DNA of 64,000 nucleotides from assembly GCA_003864495.1 (NCBI GenBank), contig ML133383.1, positions 3,121,560-3,185,559 of the forward strand, given 5' to 3'. Under the pieces are notes generated by a model, which was not told where the DNA came from, made no database searches, and worked only from the letters and a program-made list of their open reading frames with translations. Source of the stretch: Nemopilema nomurai. Its lineage: Eukaryota; Cnidaria; Scyphozoa; Rhizostomeae; Rhizostomatidae. This document shows, in pieces, positions 37,201 through 50,194 of this stretch; position 1 is the first letter of the stretch, and the number at the start of each line of letters is the position of its first letter. Made by a program: the position numbers and the translations under genes.

Positions 37201-37434
37201 AATTTTGAGCCTCAATATTCACTTAGACTTTATTCTGATAAAAGACAGTATGTATTTTCGTACGAAATAGCCTGACTTCCAAACCCAAAAACTAAAAGTA
37301 TTTGAAGTCTGGGGCTCAAGTTATCAGGGAAGATGAATCATAGCGCGTTAATGACAATGTTTAGGGGAAGGCGAAGATATAGGGGGGGGGGGCAATGTGT
37401 TCTCAGCCACTCTAATGAAAACCGCCTATGATTA
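34245..37434. other. Intergenic, repeat-rich
   Basis: About 3.2 kb. It should contain the 5' UTR exon and promoter of the Cys-ladder gene, but I could not fix a donor. GC-rich patches at about 34325-34375 and 36180-36245 stand out from the AT-rich background and look like MITE fragments. An AT microsatellite lies at about 36341-36372. No coding exon is supported. Confidence 0.45.
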
Positions 37435-38278
37435 TTAAGTAACTAATGCTTCTGATGTCTGTAAATATAGCCCTGTTCTCCACCTTATTATTCTTTAAAC
37501 ACCTGCAATGACCAGTAATCGCTGTTGGATCAGAGGTATAAGAAGACTGTACTGCACACATACAGTGAGAGGCTCTTTTTGCCTATACGAGAGAAGCAAG
37601 CGACTCGTTTTATGACTTACACGAGTAATTTCAGCGGAGTTTAATGGCAGGCAGTCGGCTATCTGTGTCAATTTTGGCCCATGAGCCACTTTTGATATTT
37701 TTTTCGCCCGCGCCAATTTCCTCACAGAGAGCAGCACTCTGAGGAGCTTGCTTCTGTGGAAACGCCCATGCTTGCATGCATTTACACGCTTTTTATAAGG
37801 ACCAGCAAATTTATGTTCAGACTCAGTGTTCTAAATTTTTTCGAAAATCTGAGGCTGGATTGTTCTTAATTTTCTCTTAAATTTTCAAGGTGGTTTGCAC
37901 CGCTACGCCCCCCATAGCTTACCCCTGGAGGCAAAACAACTCCTGCATAACCCTGCGTGTTTTGTGTCACGACATCACAAAGAGCAAAAAATAGGAGCGA
38001 CATGTCAACAAGCGTCTTTCAAAATTAAATTTTAGAGTACTTCGGCAGTCAGCCTCAGCTTGTTCTTAATTTGCTCTTTACTTATGACGAACTTTGAGGC
38101 TCGTGTTCTTATAAAAAATAGTGTATTCTCTGTTCTTGCTCAATAGAACTCTAACTGTATACACCACGAATGACAAGTTGTTCCACTTCTGTTCTTTGAG
38201 TTTAGACTTTCTGACATATTCTTCTTGTGCAAGGTGACATCCGGCAACCTCTAAATGTTTTCTGGCGATTTGTTCCAT
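37435..38278 (-). CDS. Tentative small gene, unknown function (3 exons, 112 aa)
   Basis: Minus-strand exons are 38082-38278, 37621-37738 and 37435-37458. Junction phases 2 and 0 are kept, and the donors (AA|GTAAAG, CGT|GTAAGT) and acceptors (CTCCTCAG, ATTTACAG) are reasonable. The protein starts MEQIARKHLEVAGCHLAQEE, an amphipathic helix. It has a basic stretch LLSVRKLARAKKISKVAHG and ends TSEALVT. There is no recognisable domain. The long middle of exon 1 (VVYTVRVLLSKNREY) could instead be intron. It may be part of a larger gene with the exons at 38725-39098, although the phases do not join directly. Confidence 0.35.
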
Positions 38279-38583
38279 CGTTGTCTATTGTATTAATTGC
38301 CATTTGGCCACCGCATGTTGATGACTGCAGAAATCTAAGTACGTGGAGTCCTAATAACCACGCCTTTATACGTCACAGACAAATATGAAATTCCAGACAG
38401 GGTCAATGGACCAAGTAATACGTGCAATGAACATGGAAACAAAGCTTAAACATAAATTCACCGAAAGAAAAACGCATTAATGCGCGGCAACATGATTTTT
38501 GCTTCAGCTGTGGTCATATTAGTTGTGGTAACACATAAATTGATGACATTACTTCGAGATAGCTCAAAGTATCGAGTCTGACC

Positions 38584-38716
38584 AGTGCCGTCGAAAAGAT
38601 ATACGTATTGGAAGGGGGGTGCTGCCCACTGAATTCCTTCTTATTCGGTGCCTGGTTATTAGGGAAACATAGCAATTATTCGGAGGCTGCAGCCCCCCGG
38701 TTCCGACGCGCTTGCT
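38584..38716. mobile_element. Short GC-rich MITE-like repeat
   Basis: A roughly 130-bp patch with loosely inverted ends (CCGTCG...GGGGGGTGC and its counterpart GCAGCCCCCCGG...CGACG). It resembles the ends of the element at 62541-62690. No target duplication was identified. Confidence 0.35.
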
Positions 38717-38724
38717 GACGGGTA

Positions 38725-39098
38725 TCACAATCTCGATCTTGTTGGCCATTTCGCTGTAAAAGTTAGTAAGAATCAAAAGTAAAAGCGCCCCAGAATCCGA
38801 ATACATCTCAACATCCACGTTTAATTGCAAAATAACCCATCTGCAAACCTGAGCTTTTAAAGGAGTTCTTGGAGAAACGAGGTCTTCGTCCGTCTGAAGG
38901 AAAATACTGAATTTGTAAACTGGTTCGCTTCTTACTTTTACACTTTGAGGCTATACACTGTATGCCTTTCGCCCAAACGTCATCAATACCAGAACACAAG
39001 TGGGGGTATTGCTGTTCCAGTACTTCCCTTTTCCATTCATCTTGAATATTGAAATATTGAAATGTGGTATATCCCGAGTAATTTGGGCTCAAGTCCAT
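38725..39098 (-). CDS. Tentative small gene, unknown function (3 exons, 78 aa)
   Basis: Minus-strand exons are 38936-39098, 38849-38893 and 38725-38753, with phases 1 and 1. The first exon encodes MDLSPNYSGYTTFQYFNI and a hydrophilic, Trp- and Cys-containing segment (DDVWAKGIQCIASKCK). It ends at a strong donor A|GTAAGAAG. The second is basic (GRRPRFSKNSFKSS). The third follows a classic TACTAAC branch site and TTTTACAG acceptor and stops after nine codons. Ordered, consistent signals favour a real transcript. The short final exon and lack of homology keep confidence low. A GC-rich repeat begins just beyond the stop. Confidence 0.35.
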
Positions 39099-39406
39099 TT
39101 TCCAAAAATTTGAGAACTTTTAGAAGTGAGCTGTTTTAACTAGAAGAAATGGCAAAGACTAATTTTTGCCTTTCATGTTAATCAACAAGTGGTCAAAAAG
39201 GGGACTGGTGTTCTGACGTCCACAAAAACATTTGCCCAGTGAGAAGACAGATTTGCATAATAAAAATGCATTGATAAAGGTTCAACTGAAGTTTACCAAG
39301 GATCAAACGAGTATACAAACACAATCTCTAAAAATAGTCACATCAACTAGTGGGCAGTCGGATACAGTTAAAAAATTGAAAACCAGTTATCTTTTTATGT
39401 CCCCTT
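39099..39406. other. 3' flank / likely 3' UTR of MAT
   Basis: 308 bases between the MAT stop and the small gene start. I looked for the UACAGA-type hairpin motifs known from vertebrate MAT2A 3' UTRs and saw none on the transcribed strand. Confidence 0.4.
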
Positions 39407-42400
39407 TTACAATTCCAGTTTCTTTGGAACTTCCCAGGTAAATCCAGGCTTGAAATGACCATAAACACATGTGTCTTTGTAGATTGGCTTTCGCAGTCCA
39501 AGTTCCCTGGGATAAAAAAACAATTAAAGTGGTTAAGAATTTCAGCGCTTAAGAATTCCAGCAAAGCACAACTAATCAGGGGAGGTTGGAGAAAATGAGA
39601 TTTCCTCAAAACATCAAACATCAGCATCTACAGGACAAATGCTTTTATGGGCCTTTCTCTTGTTCCATTTTTTGGCACTTTTGTTGGGCAGATGAAATGT
39701 AGCCAATTTCCAAAATCTTTAAAACATTACCTATTACTGACAGAGTGATTTTTGTTCTTCCAAAGACCTCATTTTATACTTGGTATTTCACTTGTTGCAG
39801 AACTTTAGCTTCTTGTTTAGGCATGTGTCTAAAAACTCTGCTTGTATTTGTGGTGCAAACACAAATCTAAATAACTTACCGTACAATAACACCTGGCCTA
39901 AGATCAAAATTCTTCTTGACAATTTTCAAAAGTTCACTTTGTGTTAGTGTTGTTGTCCCATAGTCAAATACTGTCACAGATAATGGATGGGCAATTCCGA
40001 TGGCATATGAAATTTGAATAAGGCAACGCCTTGCAAGGCCAGCTGCAACAATAGATTTTGCTATCCAGCGGGCAGCATATGCAGCTGATCTATCCACCTG
40101 AAAGAGGAATAAATTAGTTGCCAAACACCACTTACAGGTGGAGCAAGGGCTGGACGCACCCAAAATAAAAGGAGCCAAGACAAAAGTGTGGTAGCAAATA
40201 TGATGCTGATCAAGTTTAATTTATACATGTTAGAAACTACAGCACCATCATCCAGCTATATCATCCCCTACCCCTCCAGATAGAAGTAATGCCTGTTTTG
40301 TTAGGAGATGTCAATTTAAACATCTGATGGAAGAGCTAGATGACAAAAGGCAGAGATTAGAGCCAAATCTGAATGGACTGATTAATGGAGTCAGATATGA
40401 CTTGGAGAATACCAGGACTCACAAGTAACAAATGCTTTAACATAAGAATTGTTCTGCAAAGAAACTACCACACTTATTATTTCATCAACTATATCATTTT
40501 TAAGTTTACATCAATCATATCTACCTTTGAGAAATCCTTCCCTGAAAAGGCACCACCACCATGGGCACCCCAGCCACCATAAGTATCTACAATAATTTTC
40601 CTACCAGTAAGACCAGCGTCTCCCTGTTGGAAGAACAATATGCCCTGTTGAAGACTTTGAATTCCAAATTGAATTCCCAAAAACACAAAACTCAGCAAAA
40701 GCTGACCATTTATCCAAAAAAAGTCAAAAGCTGGTTCGTCTATTTCTTGCAAATTAACCCTGTCTACATATCAACAGGCTCAAAATAGATGTTAGCCTAT
40801 TACAACTGATGCTTGATCCCATATTCAACAACTATTGTTGAAAGCATATGCAGCAATTTTTGTAGGTAGAAAAGTGTGATGGAGGTTTGATTCATTTAAA
40901 CTTGGAATTATAACATTCAAGGTGCAAAAATTCCCCATTCTATTAAAAAAATCAACATATTCATCAGAACATGTTGAAATGAAACATCTTCAAAATGTTC
41001 TAATCCTCACTTATTAGGGAAGTAATTTCCTATACATATATGTTTAAATTGAGCCTGGAATAATCAAAAAAGATCTTGGTTGACCAAAAAAACACTAGGA
41101 TAGTTGGCAAATAGTATAAAATGATTTGGGACAGGCAAATGATCAGCCTAGAGTACAATTGCACCTTTGAACAAAAACATAACAAGATGTGAAATATATA
41201 TCTTTTAATAATTTGCTTTACAAAGTTACTTTTTAAAATTAAGTAGACTACAGACACTGGTGGCATTTACACAACTGACAACATGGCACAAATTCATGCA
41301 AAGGTCAATTTATCACAGTCTCTTCATCAGGTGACTCAACCTGAACATTTGATCAGGACCTGCCTGAAAATATCTTGAATGATAACAGCTATATCATATC
41401 ATAGAAATCTTAGAAAATTGCTATCTGATCTCCTTCAAAAAAATTTTGAACACCACAAATTGTCTATCACCTGTCCAAATACCTTTAAAAATGACTATTC
41501 TGTAAAGATGCTCTCATAATATAGTCACAAAATGTGAGAATGTTTGCTAAGTAATTTGCTTTTCATGAAAAACCAGCTATCTAATATGTAAAAGTTATAC
41601 TTCACAAATGTCTAAAATCACACAAAGTAGATAAATAAAATTTGGTCCATGACTGCAGTTAAATAGTACTTGATGGTAGGATTAAAAAGTTGTAAATACA
41701 TCATAAACACTCAATTTGGATTCTGAAATGCTCAAAACATGTGGTCAAAATTTTACTTTCATCAATTACTATTTCAACAAAAACTGATTTACCTGAGGGC
41801 CACCTTCGTGGAAACTTCCAGATGGTTGCATGTGGTAAATTGTTCGTTTATCCAGATATTTTTCAGGAATAACAACCTGAGAGTTTAAATATAACACATT
41901 AAAATGTGAATGTCAACATCAAGCTCCAAGTAGCAATTTGTTTATCTCATTATTTGGGAACATTTCAGGATTGATGCTCTGTATGGTTTGGACATGTGTT
42001 CCTCCATTTCACAGATTATGTGACTGAAAAAGTACATAATTTGCATTTCTATTGTTTTTAAACTTATTTTCCTCCTCTCAAAATAATCTTAATCTACTGA
42101 TATATTTTCAATTTAATAAATTTCAAGATGATAGCTATGACGAGCCACATGGTAGATAAATTAAGACAAAATAGCCATTTGTTGATATTATTTCATTGAC
42201 ATATCAAGGAATAACCAGGTTAAGACATATACCATTACATAATGGGTTAAGACATAATCGGTTAAGACATAATCAGTATGTTTCAATAATATCAACAAAT
42301 GGCTATTATGTCTTCATTTATCTACTATGTTGTAGCTATCATCTTAAAATTTATTATAAAGCTGTGCTTTCCATCTGATGTCTCAATTTCAACAATTTTC

Positions 42401-45400
42401 TATTTAACTTTCTACTTCAATTAATCAGTATTATAACCATGTTTTAGTAGGTGTCAATACAGGTCTTGCTATACATATATATTTCTATATGATCCCTTTC
42501 CATCAAGCTTGATCTGAATCCTCAAAATAAATCTTAAAATCCCCAACACACAGAGGCCCAACCCCTTTATCTACCCTGAGGACAGAGCCAGTTTTTCCCA
42601 GGCAATTTCTCAAAGCTAGATAATTGATCTACTACTGATTGAAATTTTTTTTGGGCCTTGCTTCTCAAGATATTCTGCATTTTCTGAGGCAGATACATTC
42701 CTAAGAAATCAGAAATTAACTTCAAAGGAATCTGCTGTTTTCTTACAGCTTTATGTGCAGTTGTCAAATTTTAATGCTGTTTGCTTTTTTGCTATTGAAA
42801 TTGGATTAAACAGAAGAGATTTGGAGGGAAACCCTGGAAATAGCCAGGGCCACCAATAGAAAAAGTGAAAAAGGGGAGCCTTAAAAGAAAGAGGAGATTG
42901 TGCCCCCCCCCCTTTCTCTAGCAACAGTAAATGAAGTGCACATTTAATTTGCACAAGAAGCAATTTTTTTATCACAGGACGTCTACTCATTTTGGAATCA
43001 ACATATATGGCACTTGTCTTTCCAAGCTCATCTTTATATTCAATCAGAGGGCCACTGGCTGCCAGGAAAGCTGGTGTTGTAGGGGGGCTTTCCTAAGCAA
43101 TACATTTCTAAATGTTTCTTCTTCAGTTTCTGATGCTTTGTCCTGCCCCTTTAAAACTCATTAAATTTGCCACATCTCTGTTGCTCATGCTCAATGAACA
43201 GCAATTAAGGGTCAGGACATTTAATACTTGCTTTCTTATGTTTGTGATTCTCTTACTTTCTTTTGCTTTACCTGCTATGTGGCTACATTCAAAGTATAAG
43301 TAGTTTTTATGATTTGCAATATTAAACTGAACAGACTGTTGAAACAGTTAAGCAAGCAAAAGTTAACATTAAAACTTCTGGAGAATTCTAACCATATTAC
43401 CTTGACAACTTTTTCCATCAGCTCCTTTTTAATGTCTTCTAAGGATATTTCAGGGTCAGACTGAGTAGAAATGACAACAGTATGAACTCTTAGAGGAAGA
43501 CATGCTCCGCCATCCATTTTGTACTCAACAGTAACTTGAGTTTTTGAATCAGGCCTCAACCATGACATTGTACCATTTCTGCGGTTCTCAGCAAGTTTTT
43601 TGTTAAGTCCATGGGCTAAAACAACTGTTAGAGGCATAAGTTCCTCTGTCTCGTCTGTAGCATAACCAAACATGAGACCTTGATCTCCAGCACCAATATC
43701 TTCCTCTTTATGATTTATGTAGACAGCTTCTGCAATCTCCTGACTCTGCTTCTCGATGCCAACTAACACATTACATGTCTTGTAGTCAAAGCCTGGGTGT
43801 GGGAAAAACAAATTATTTGAACCAGATTTAAAATCAACACAACGCTTTGAGAAAAAGCAAATGAAAAACTTAGCAAGACAATCTTTGTACAGTTGTTGTA
43901 CAGAACACGAAGAAAATGGCCAAAAACCTACCCTTTGATGAGTCATCATATCCAATGTGCTTAATTGTATCTCTGATAACTTTCTGGTAATCAACAGTAG
44001 CAGAGGATGTTACCTCACCAACAACCATAACCATTCCTGTTTTTGCAACAGTCTCTGTTTGAAAGACAGAATAATCATTTGGGTTATAAAGGAACCATTG
44101 CTTCTCACCAATCTAATCTGAACAAAAAAAAGGTTAATGAAAAGAAAAGGAAATAGGTCTATATTTAGGCTTGGTTTCAAGCATTTTGATACCACCCCAA
44201 AACTAATACAGTTGGCTCTTGTTATCATTTGCACCATCGTGAACCAAAATATGGCAACTGTGGTAAGGAAGTAAATAGAGCATTGCATTGGGTTAAAGAT
44301 TCCAGTTGAGACAATCAGAAAAACTGTTTCTAAGAATTTTGATCATTTCTTTGTCTTCTTAATTGGAGATTTATTGTGTGTTCATAATAGAGGAGTGAAG
44401 GGAGCAAGTAATATTATTGTGTCTCTAAGAGAGAGTTGAATGTAGCAACAGCAAACCCTGTAGAGCTTTGGGCAAAGAAAGAATTTTGGAATGCAAGATA
44501 TACTAGATTGCCATGCCTCCTGAAGTCAAGACTGCTGTGTTATAAAAAGAGTGTTGTCCAAATTTAAATATATTTACAAACAAGGACCTTTAGGCACCTA
44601 ACTAATGACCTTTTGTTAAAAAGTGGATCTGCTAGCTGAACACCACCAGTGATAATATGGTTTGGAATAAATCATTCTTAAGGGACCTGCTGTCTAGGAT
44701 TTGCTGTCTGAAACCTGTTGTCTTTAACCTGTAATTAGACAGCTTAAAAACTCATGTGTCTATCTTAGAAATGAAACAATTTGCAAATAGAGCCATTGTG
44801 GCAGGCTCCTTGCAATGATGAATCATCCAAGAGTTTTACTATGCATGTGAAATGCTCAAATTGAGAAAAAAATATTTTTAACCAGTCAAAATTTCATACA
44901 ATTTTACAGCCAATCATATGCTCGTCTCATCACCCTCTAGTGTTTTTGCTTACGACTAGCTATTTATTGTGTCAGCTTTGCATACACAGAGGAGTGATGA
45001 ATTTAAAAAGAACTGATTCCACTACAGTATCGTTAACCAGGTTCGTTTTCAGAAGGAAGAGGTACCTCATATGTTGCTAGTCTATCTAGATCGTTGACTA
45101 GTGATTTGGAATTTATATTCAAGTATCCATCAAACAAATGATATATGACAATGCCCAACATTTACATTAGTCAATATAAGGCATGGGACCCTGAATGGTG
45201 TCATAAAATTCTATGGCCAACAAACTTTTTTACAGTGACAAACATACAATAAGCCAGGATTAAGCATTCTTAAACCATATATACTTAATGATATTTATAT
45301 TTTAAGTTAAACCAAATTATGAGTATATAACTGTTTGATCAAGAAAAACATAGAACTTAAAATTTCATGGTTAAGAAAACTCTGTCAATTGTACCATGAA

Positions 45401-47396
45401 GCTGAAAAGCAATCTGTGATTTGTAGTTCTTCTACAATTCACATTCGAGGTTCCATTGAAATACAAATCCTAATAACACAGTGGCCTTGAAACACGGATT
45501 AGTTTTAACGGATGACCTTTCTTGGCACAAATAATCCACCACGAAGCACAACAGTCCTACTCGCATAGTGGTGGTGAAAATTGAGAAAAAAGGGTCAAAA
45601 GGTCATTACAAGTGCTGAAATTCGATACAAAATACATGGAAAGAGCAATTTAACGCCCAGAAGAAGTGGGCTCATATGACATCATGTGATTTACCCTGGT
45701 ATTGTGGTCACGAGATATAAAATGGACATACCACAAGCAACCCTGGCATTGGGGTCCTGGGCAAGGTGTGCATCGAGAATGGCATCTGATACCTGATCGC
45801 ATAATTTATCTGCAAATAAATTCCTTTGGTTACGCAATGAAATCAAAATATAAGAGTCGTGACAAACATTTCGGACAATGTTTGCAGTCATTTTCTGGGA
45901 TGAACTGAGTAGCGGGTTTTTGGGAGATAATCAACATTTCCAAGAAACTCGCAGATCTGCGTGAATTAACGAGTGAAGCTCGAAGCAGCCTAACTCCCTT
46001 ATCTATAGATAAACAAAAGGTAACACTATACTTTCTTTGCTATGGTATGTGACTCAAATTTCCGGACACGACCGATCTAAATAGCGAAGAAAGGGGGAAG
46101 AAACCGCTTTAATCGCTAACATCACCGGCCGGCCGCTGAATTTAGCGGTCACACCTTCTCCACCACGTGTCCATTCGCCGGTGAAAGGACCACGATTTCA
46201 TCATCTTTCACCGCGTCTTTAAGCAACTATTAACAAGTACAAGAATAAAAAAAGAAAATATAACAAATATATAACTTGCCATCGAAAAACATAACTTAAA
46301 ATACTATTCAACAGAGGTGGCTTAACGGTTAACAATGTAGCAACAAATTTCAAAATAGAATTAAACGAGCAACAGTAGCGATTTGGCCAAGTATATTTCC
46401 ATTCGAAATAGGTAATAACGCAAAAAGTACAACTTAAGCCAATACAAAACGTTAAATTTTGCAATTTCACTAACTGAGGTAACAACAAATGTACAGTTAG
46501 ACAGAGTGGGCAGTCGCGCACGAAACTGTTACAACTCTATCTGGAACAAAACTTGCCTGGATGGCCTTCGCCAACGGACTCTGAAGTAAACAAGAAAGTT
46601 TTCTCCGAGTTTTCCGTTGTGTTGTTCTCCATTTTGCTTCACAGTGTGAGTGAGTTGCAACTTGTGATGAACCGTAGAGCTGGGCTACACCTTAATGCAC
46701 AGGCCCACTACTGCACATATTCATTCTAGTTTATCTCTTATAAGGCCTCTAAACCGCAACTAAATTATGACATAAATTAGCATTGGATTCAGATTTCAAA
46801 CAGATACCTTGGGATCTTGGTAGAGGTTTCCTTGAGTCCAAGCCCAAGTTAGACAAAGGCATTTTATAAATAGTGCTACAAACAACATTAAACAACAAGG
46901 GTATCATCATTATAAAGGGATAAGTTTTTTCACAAGAACTGATGAAATATTAAATATTACTGCACTTCATTTTTGGGTAAGAATTTTTCGATTTTGAAAC
47001 ATACACAGACCTGAAATTCTATACCTATAAATCAGTCTACTTAAACTAAAGACTAAAGATTAGGCCCTCGCTAATGGCCACAAAAGTTGACCAGCTAGGC
47101 AAGAAAAAACATCCCACTTCCTTAAACTTACTATTTAGACACTGAACTAACTGTGATGTATTGCAAATTAATTATCAGACTCGATGATTAGATTTTCCTG
47201 TCTCGTATGTAAGAATAAGTTCTACCAATCTAGGCCCTCTCGCAGCAAGGCAGGAAAACGTGGCTTATATGGTAATAAGGCCTATTTAGATACTTTGCGG
47301 AAGCAAGGTAATGTCTATACCTGGATGGCCTTCTCCGACAGATTCTGATGTGAACAGAAAATGTTCTTCGGGATGTGCGTGGTCAGCCTCGTCCAT
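39407..47396 (-). CDS. MAT2A: S-adenosylmethionine synthetase (methionine adenosyltransferase), alternative first exons, 389 aa
   Basis: Makes S-adenosylmethionine from methionine and ATP in the cytosol. Minus-strand exons are first exon 1a 47321-47396 or 1b 46557-46632, then 45732-45809, 43932-44054, 43401-43792, 41793-41876, 40525-40623, 39880-40097 and 39407-39506. Every junction keeps phase. Catalytic motifs are present: [13 protein letters not shown] (Mg/ATP-binding His and Asp), [37 protein letters not shown] and the P-loop-like GGGAFSGKD. The C-terminus [11 protein letters not shown] is typical. Both first exons give a 389-residue protein (human MAT2A 395). The codon for the Asp of HPDK is split G|AT across the first intron, and both first exons end in that G. 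The gene predates the vertebrate MAT1A/MAT2A split if this is an invertebrate, so the symbol marks family, not strict orthology. Confidence 0.95.
42115..42357. mobile_element. Foldback MITE in a MAT intron
   Basis: About 75-bp near-perfect terminal inverted repeats. The left arm runs from AATAAATTTCAAGATGATAG to GCCATTTGTTGATATTA, and the right arm is its reverse complement. They flank a short centre with three imperfect GGTTAAGACATAA(T) direct repeats. No coding capacity. Confidence 0.85.
46557..46632 (-). CDS. MAT2A: MAT alternative first exon 1b (GC donor)
   Basis: Encodes [12 protein letters not shown] followed by [13 protein letters not shown], then one base of the split Asp codon. The downstream splice site reads CCAG|GCAAGT, a GC donor with otherwise perfect consensus, joining the AG acceptor before 45809. 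The length is 76 nt, the same as exon 1a. It must be mutually exclusive with 1a because both carry the start codon and the same motif. Confidence 0.85.
47321..47396 (-). CDS. MAT2A: MAT alternative first exon 1a (GT donor)
   Basis: Encodes [12 protein letters not shown] followed by [13 protein letters not shown] and the first base of the split Asp codon. The donor is CCAG|GTATAG. It lies 764 nt upstream of 1b. Eight of the 13 shared motif codons differ from 1b, all synonymously, so both copies have been kept under protein-level selection. Confidence 0.85.
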
Positions 47397-49822
47397 TCTT
47401 GATCACAGTGATGGTCACCTTCCCAGTAGCGAGGGCACGTGAAATGAGACGAGGCGAGGTCGGCAGTGGAACTTGGGTCAGTAATTTTACCGTGCATCTT
47501 TCGTCAGCACTGAAAACAATAGGCGCATTAAAATCCAGTTTTCCATTGCTCAATAAAAAAACAATCAACATTCGTGCTGATTCAAACTGCACAGTGGGTC
47601 TTCTTATTGGCTTCCCTTTAAGACAAAGCTGTTTCTTTGTCATTTAGAAATGATGAAATATTTGCAAGGACTCTACACGAAACCTTTAATTCTTTTTCTA
47701 AAAAATTACCTCCATTCTCAAAGCTTTCGGTGACATTTTCGACAACTTTTCCTTACTGTTGTGTTTGATGTGTTTACTCTTTTAAGCAAAAGTTCAAAAA
47801 ATTCGATACCTATGAATACGTACTAATGCAACAGTACCAATGTGTTCATATATATATATCATGTCTATGTATCGGTTTCCTGTAAGAGTGCTCAACACGT
47901 TAAAGTATAGCCAGACATACACGAAGAACGAAAGAGTCAAAAGACTAAACTCTGCATCTCGACAAGCCTATTTCGTGTATATATAATATATATAAATATA
48001 TATATATATGGTGTGTTTGAAGACTTCCGTCATCAGAGCTAAAATATTCTGAAATTAACATATGCATAATTGCATCCATTAACGTCGTAGTGAAATTCAA
48101 TGCAACAAAATTTGCCATCAGGGATTCATACCATCAGACAAGAAAAGATTACAAGATCGCGACCGAAAACCTGTTAGCTAAATATGCAGCTACCTTTTCT
48201 ATAATACTTCTTGTGATAGGTACTATTTACTTTCATAAAAGTCCAAATGTTCAGTCGGAAATCGCAACAGCTACGCGCGTGAAACAAACACTGGTCTAGC
48301 CTACGGAAAACAAGTTTGACAAGTCTAGCACAGCCTCGTGTGTTTCAACTGACCCTCGAGGGCTCAGACCCAGACTCGTCAAGCCTGTTTGATATAGACG
48401 GACCAGCACGGCTTACGTAAAATCCGGTCAAACGGGTTTGACCAGGTCTTAGACAGACCATTGATCTATTGTGTTCTCAAAAGCCATGACTCCAGGTAAT
48501 GGCAAGGAATGCTCTGTTTGCTCTCGGCTCTCGTGTTATTTGCAGAATTAAAAATACTCATCATTTGTTATGAAACCTTTAGGGTTATGAAACTTCTACA
48601 AGCCCTTGGTATAATTAGAAATATCATTACATTCTTGATATGCTTTCCATGAGCTCTCAACCAGCCTGTGTCTTGGGCAGCTAAGAAATACAAGTTGTTG
48701 ACAGCAAAGGTCTCGATATTTTGCCGATCGTTTGGTAATGTCACGTGCTAACTTCCATTTGCTTGGATCGACAGATGATTTCAGAGTTCAATTATTCTCT
48801 CGTTTTTCAAGCCTCATCACATAAACTGGACAAATTCGATATCAAATACCTTCCACAATGAAAGCACAAAGTCCACTGTTTTTGTTCTTTTTCAAATCAA
48901 ACAAAGCAGGCACAAAAATTATGTTTTGAAAGCGAGCCCGTTTGAAACCGGGAATCTTTCTGAAAATGTTGATAAAAAATTGCTCTGGAGGCAGTTAGGT
49001 TTCAGAGTTAATCATTTTCAGCATTCCAAAATGTAAATAACTGTAAATATCCTTGCTGTCCTAAGCGAAAGTACGTCGACACTTGAGGCATTGCTTTTAT
49101 TACCCAAGCGCAATATTAGGTAGCTGCAGGTTTGAAACTTTTGTTAACTTTGCATCGTAATGATGTATCTTCACCAGAGGCTATGTCTGGCCTTTCATGT
49201 AAGGACGTGTTTCTAAGTAATCAGTGACGGACTGGCTTAGAATTTTAGGTCTCAATATCGTCAGCACAATCTTTGTGGTTTACGCAATAATCCAGCGCCT
49301 CTTGCTGCACGAATTCAAGACACGAAATGCTATTTGCGAGCCTAACCGGGCCTTCGGGCCACGGAAAGAGGGTGTTTATGGCATTTTTGTTTATGTTAAC
49401 TCCACCCCCTCCCCCTTCAAAAGTGCAGTTTGTATCGTGATATTAGTAACATGTGAAAATACTTTTATATCGTTCATAATCTCTCTAAATTCAAAGCCAT
49501 AACGGTGTGATTGGCTGAGAGAAGAAGTATTATTATTTCTATGGTTAATGTGATAAAGCTTCGGCCTTTGCGCTGTCTGGAATAAATTGATAAATAATGC
49601 TCTGCTTTATCAACAATGTTCTTTCTGCATTTATGTTTCATTCTTAAAGGCGCTTCGGACCACAAAAAGAGGTTTGCTTTGAAAATAGAGACAAGACAAG
49701 CTGTGGCACGAAATTTGGTGAAATACAATGCGTGTGCACTTGACACTAGTAATTATCTGTAGCCCTGAAACCCACCCTTATACTGGCTGGTTTTGGTTAC
49801 CTGTTACTTGATGTTAGTTGTA

Positions 49823-49925
49823 CAAGGGCTCCGACGCAGGCTGGAAACTGGAGAGGCCAAGGAAGATTTGAACAATCATAACAAAAGATATTTTTAAAAA
49901 AGCCCGATTGTTTTACAAAAAAGTG
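49823..49925 (-). mobile_element. Degraded copy of the CAAGGGCTCCGACG MITE
   Basis: Starts CAAGGGCTCCGACGCAGG and continues CTGGAAACTGGAGAGGCCAA and AACAATCATAACAAAAGATA. It matches the reverse complement of the element at 62541-62690 over about 100 bp, then loses its G-run end. Confidence 0.75.
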
Positions 49926-50194
49926 CGATGGTCCAATTTTATTTCTACAGAAGGTCGGTGTGGAAGAAATCATATTGAAAGTCGTAGATGAATGAAGCAA
50001 CCTAAAGAGATTAATGCCATATGTTTCATATGCATAGCTTTCCAACTTTCCTGGGACTCTGTTTAACTCCTTGTCACCTCTGTGCGGTTCTTGTCCGCTG
50101 AAGCTCCTTTATCTCCTTTTAATCTCAGGCTTCTGTTTGTTTAACCATCCCCGTGTGTGCTCATGGTCCTTTTTCGTTCAGATTCTTTACCAAA

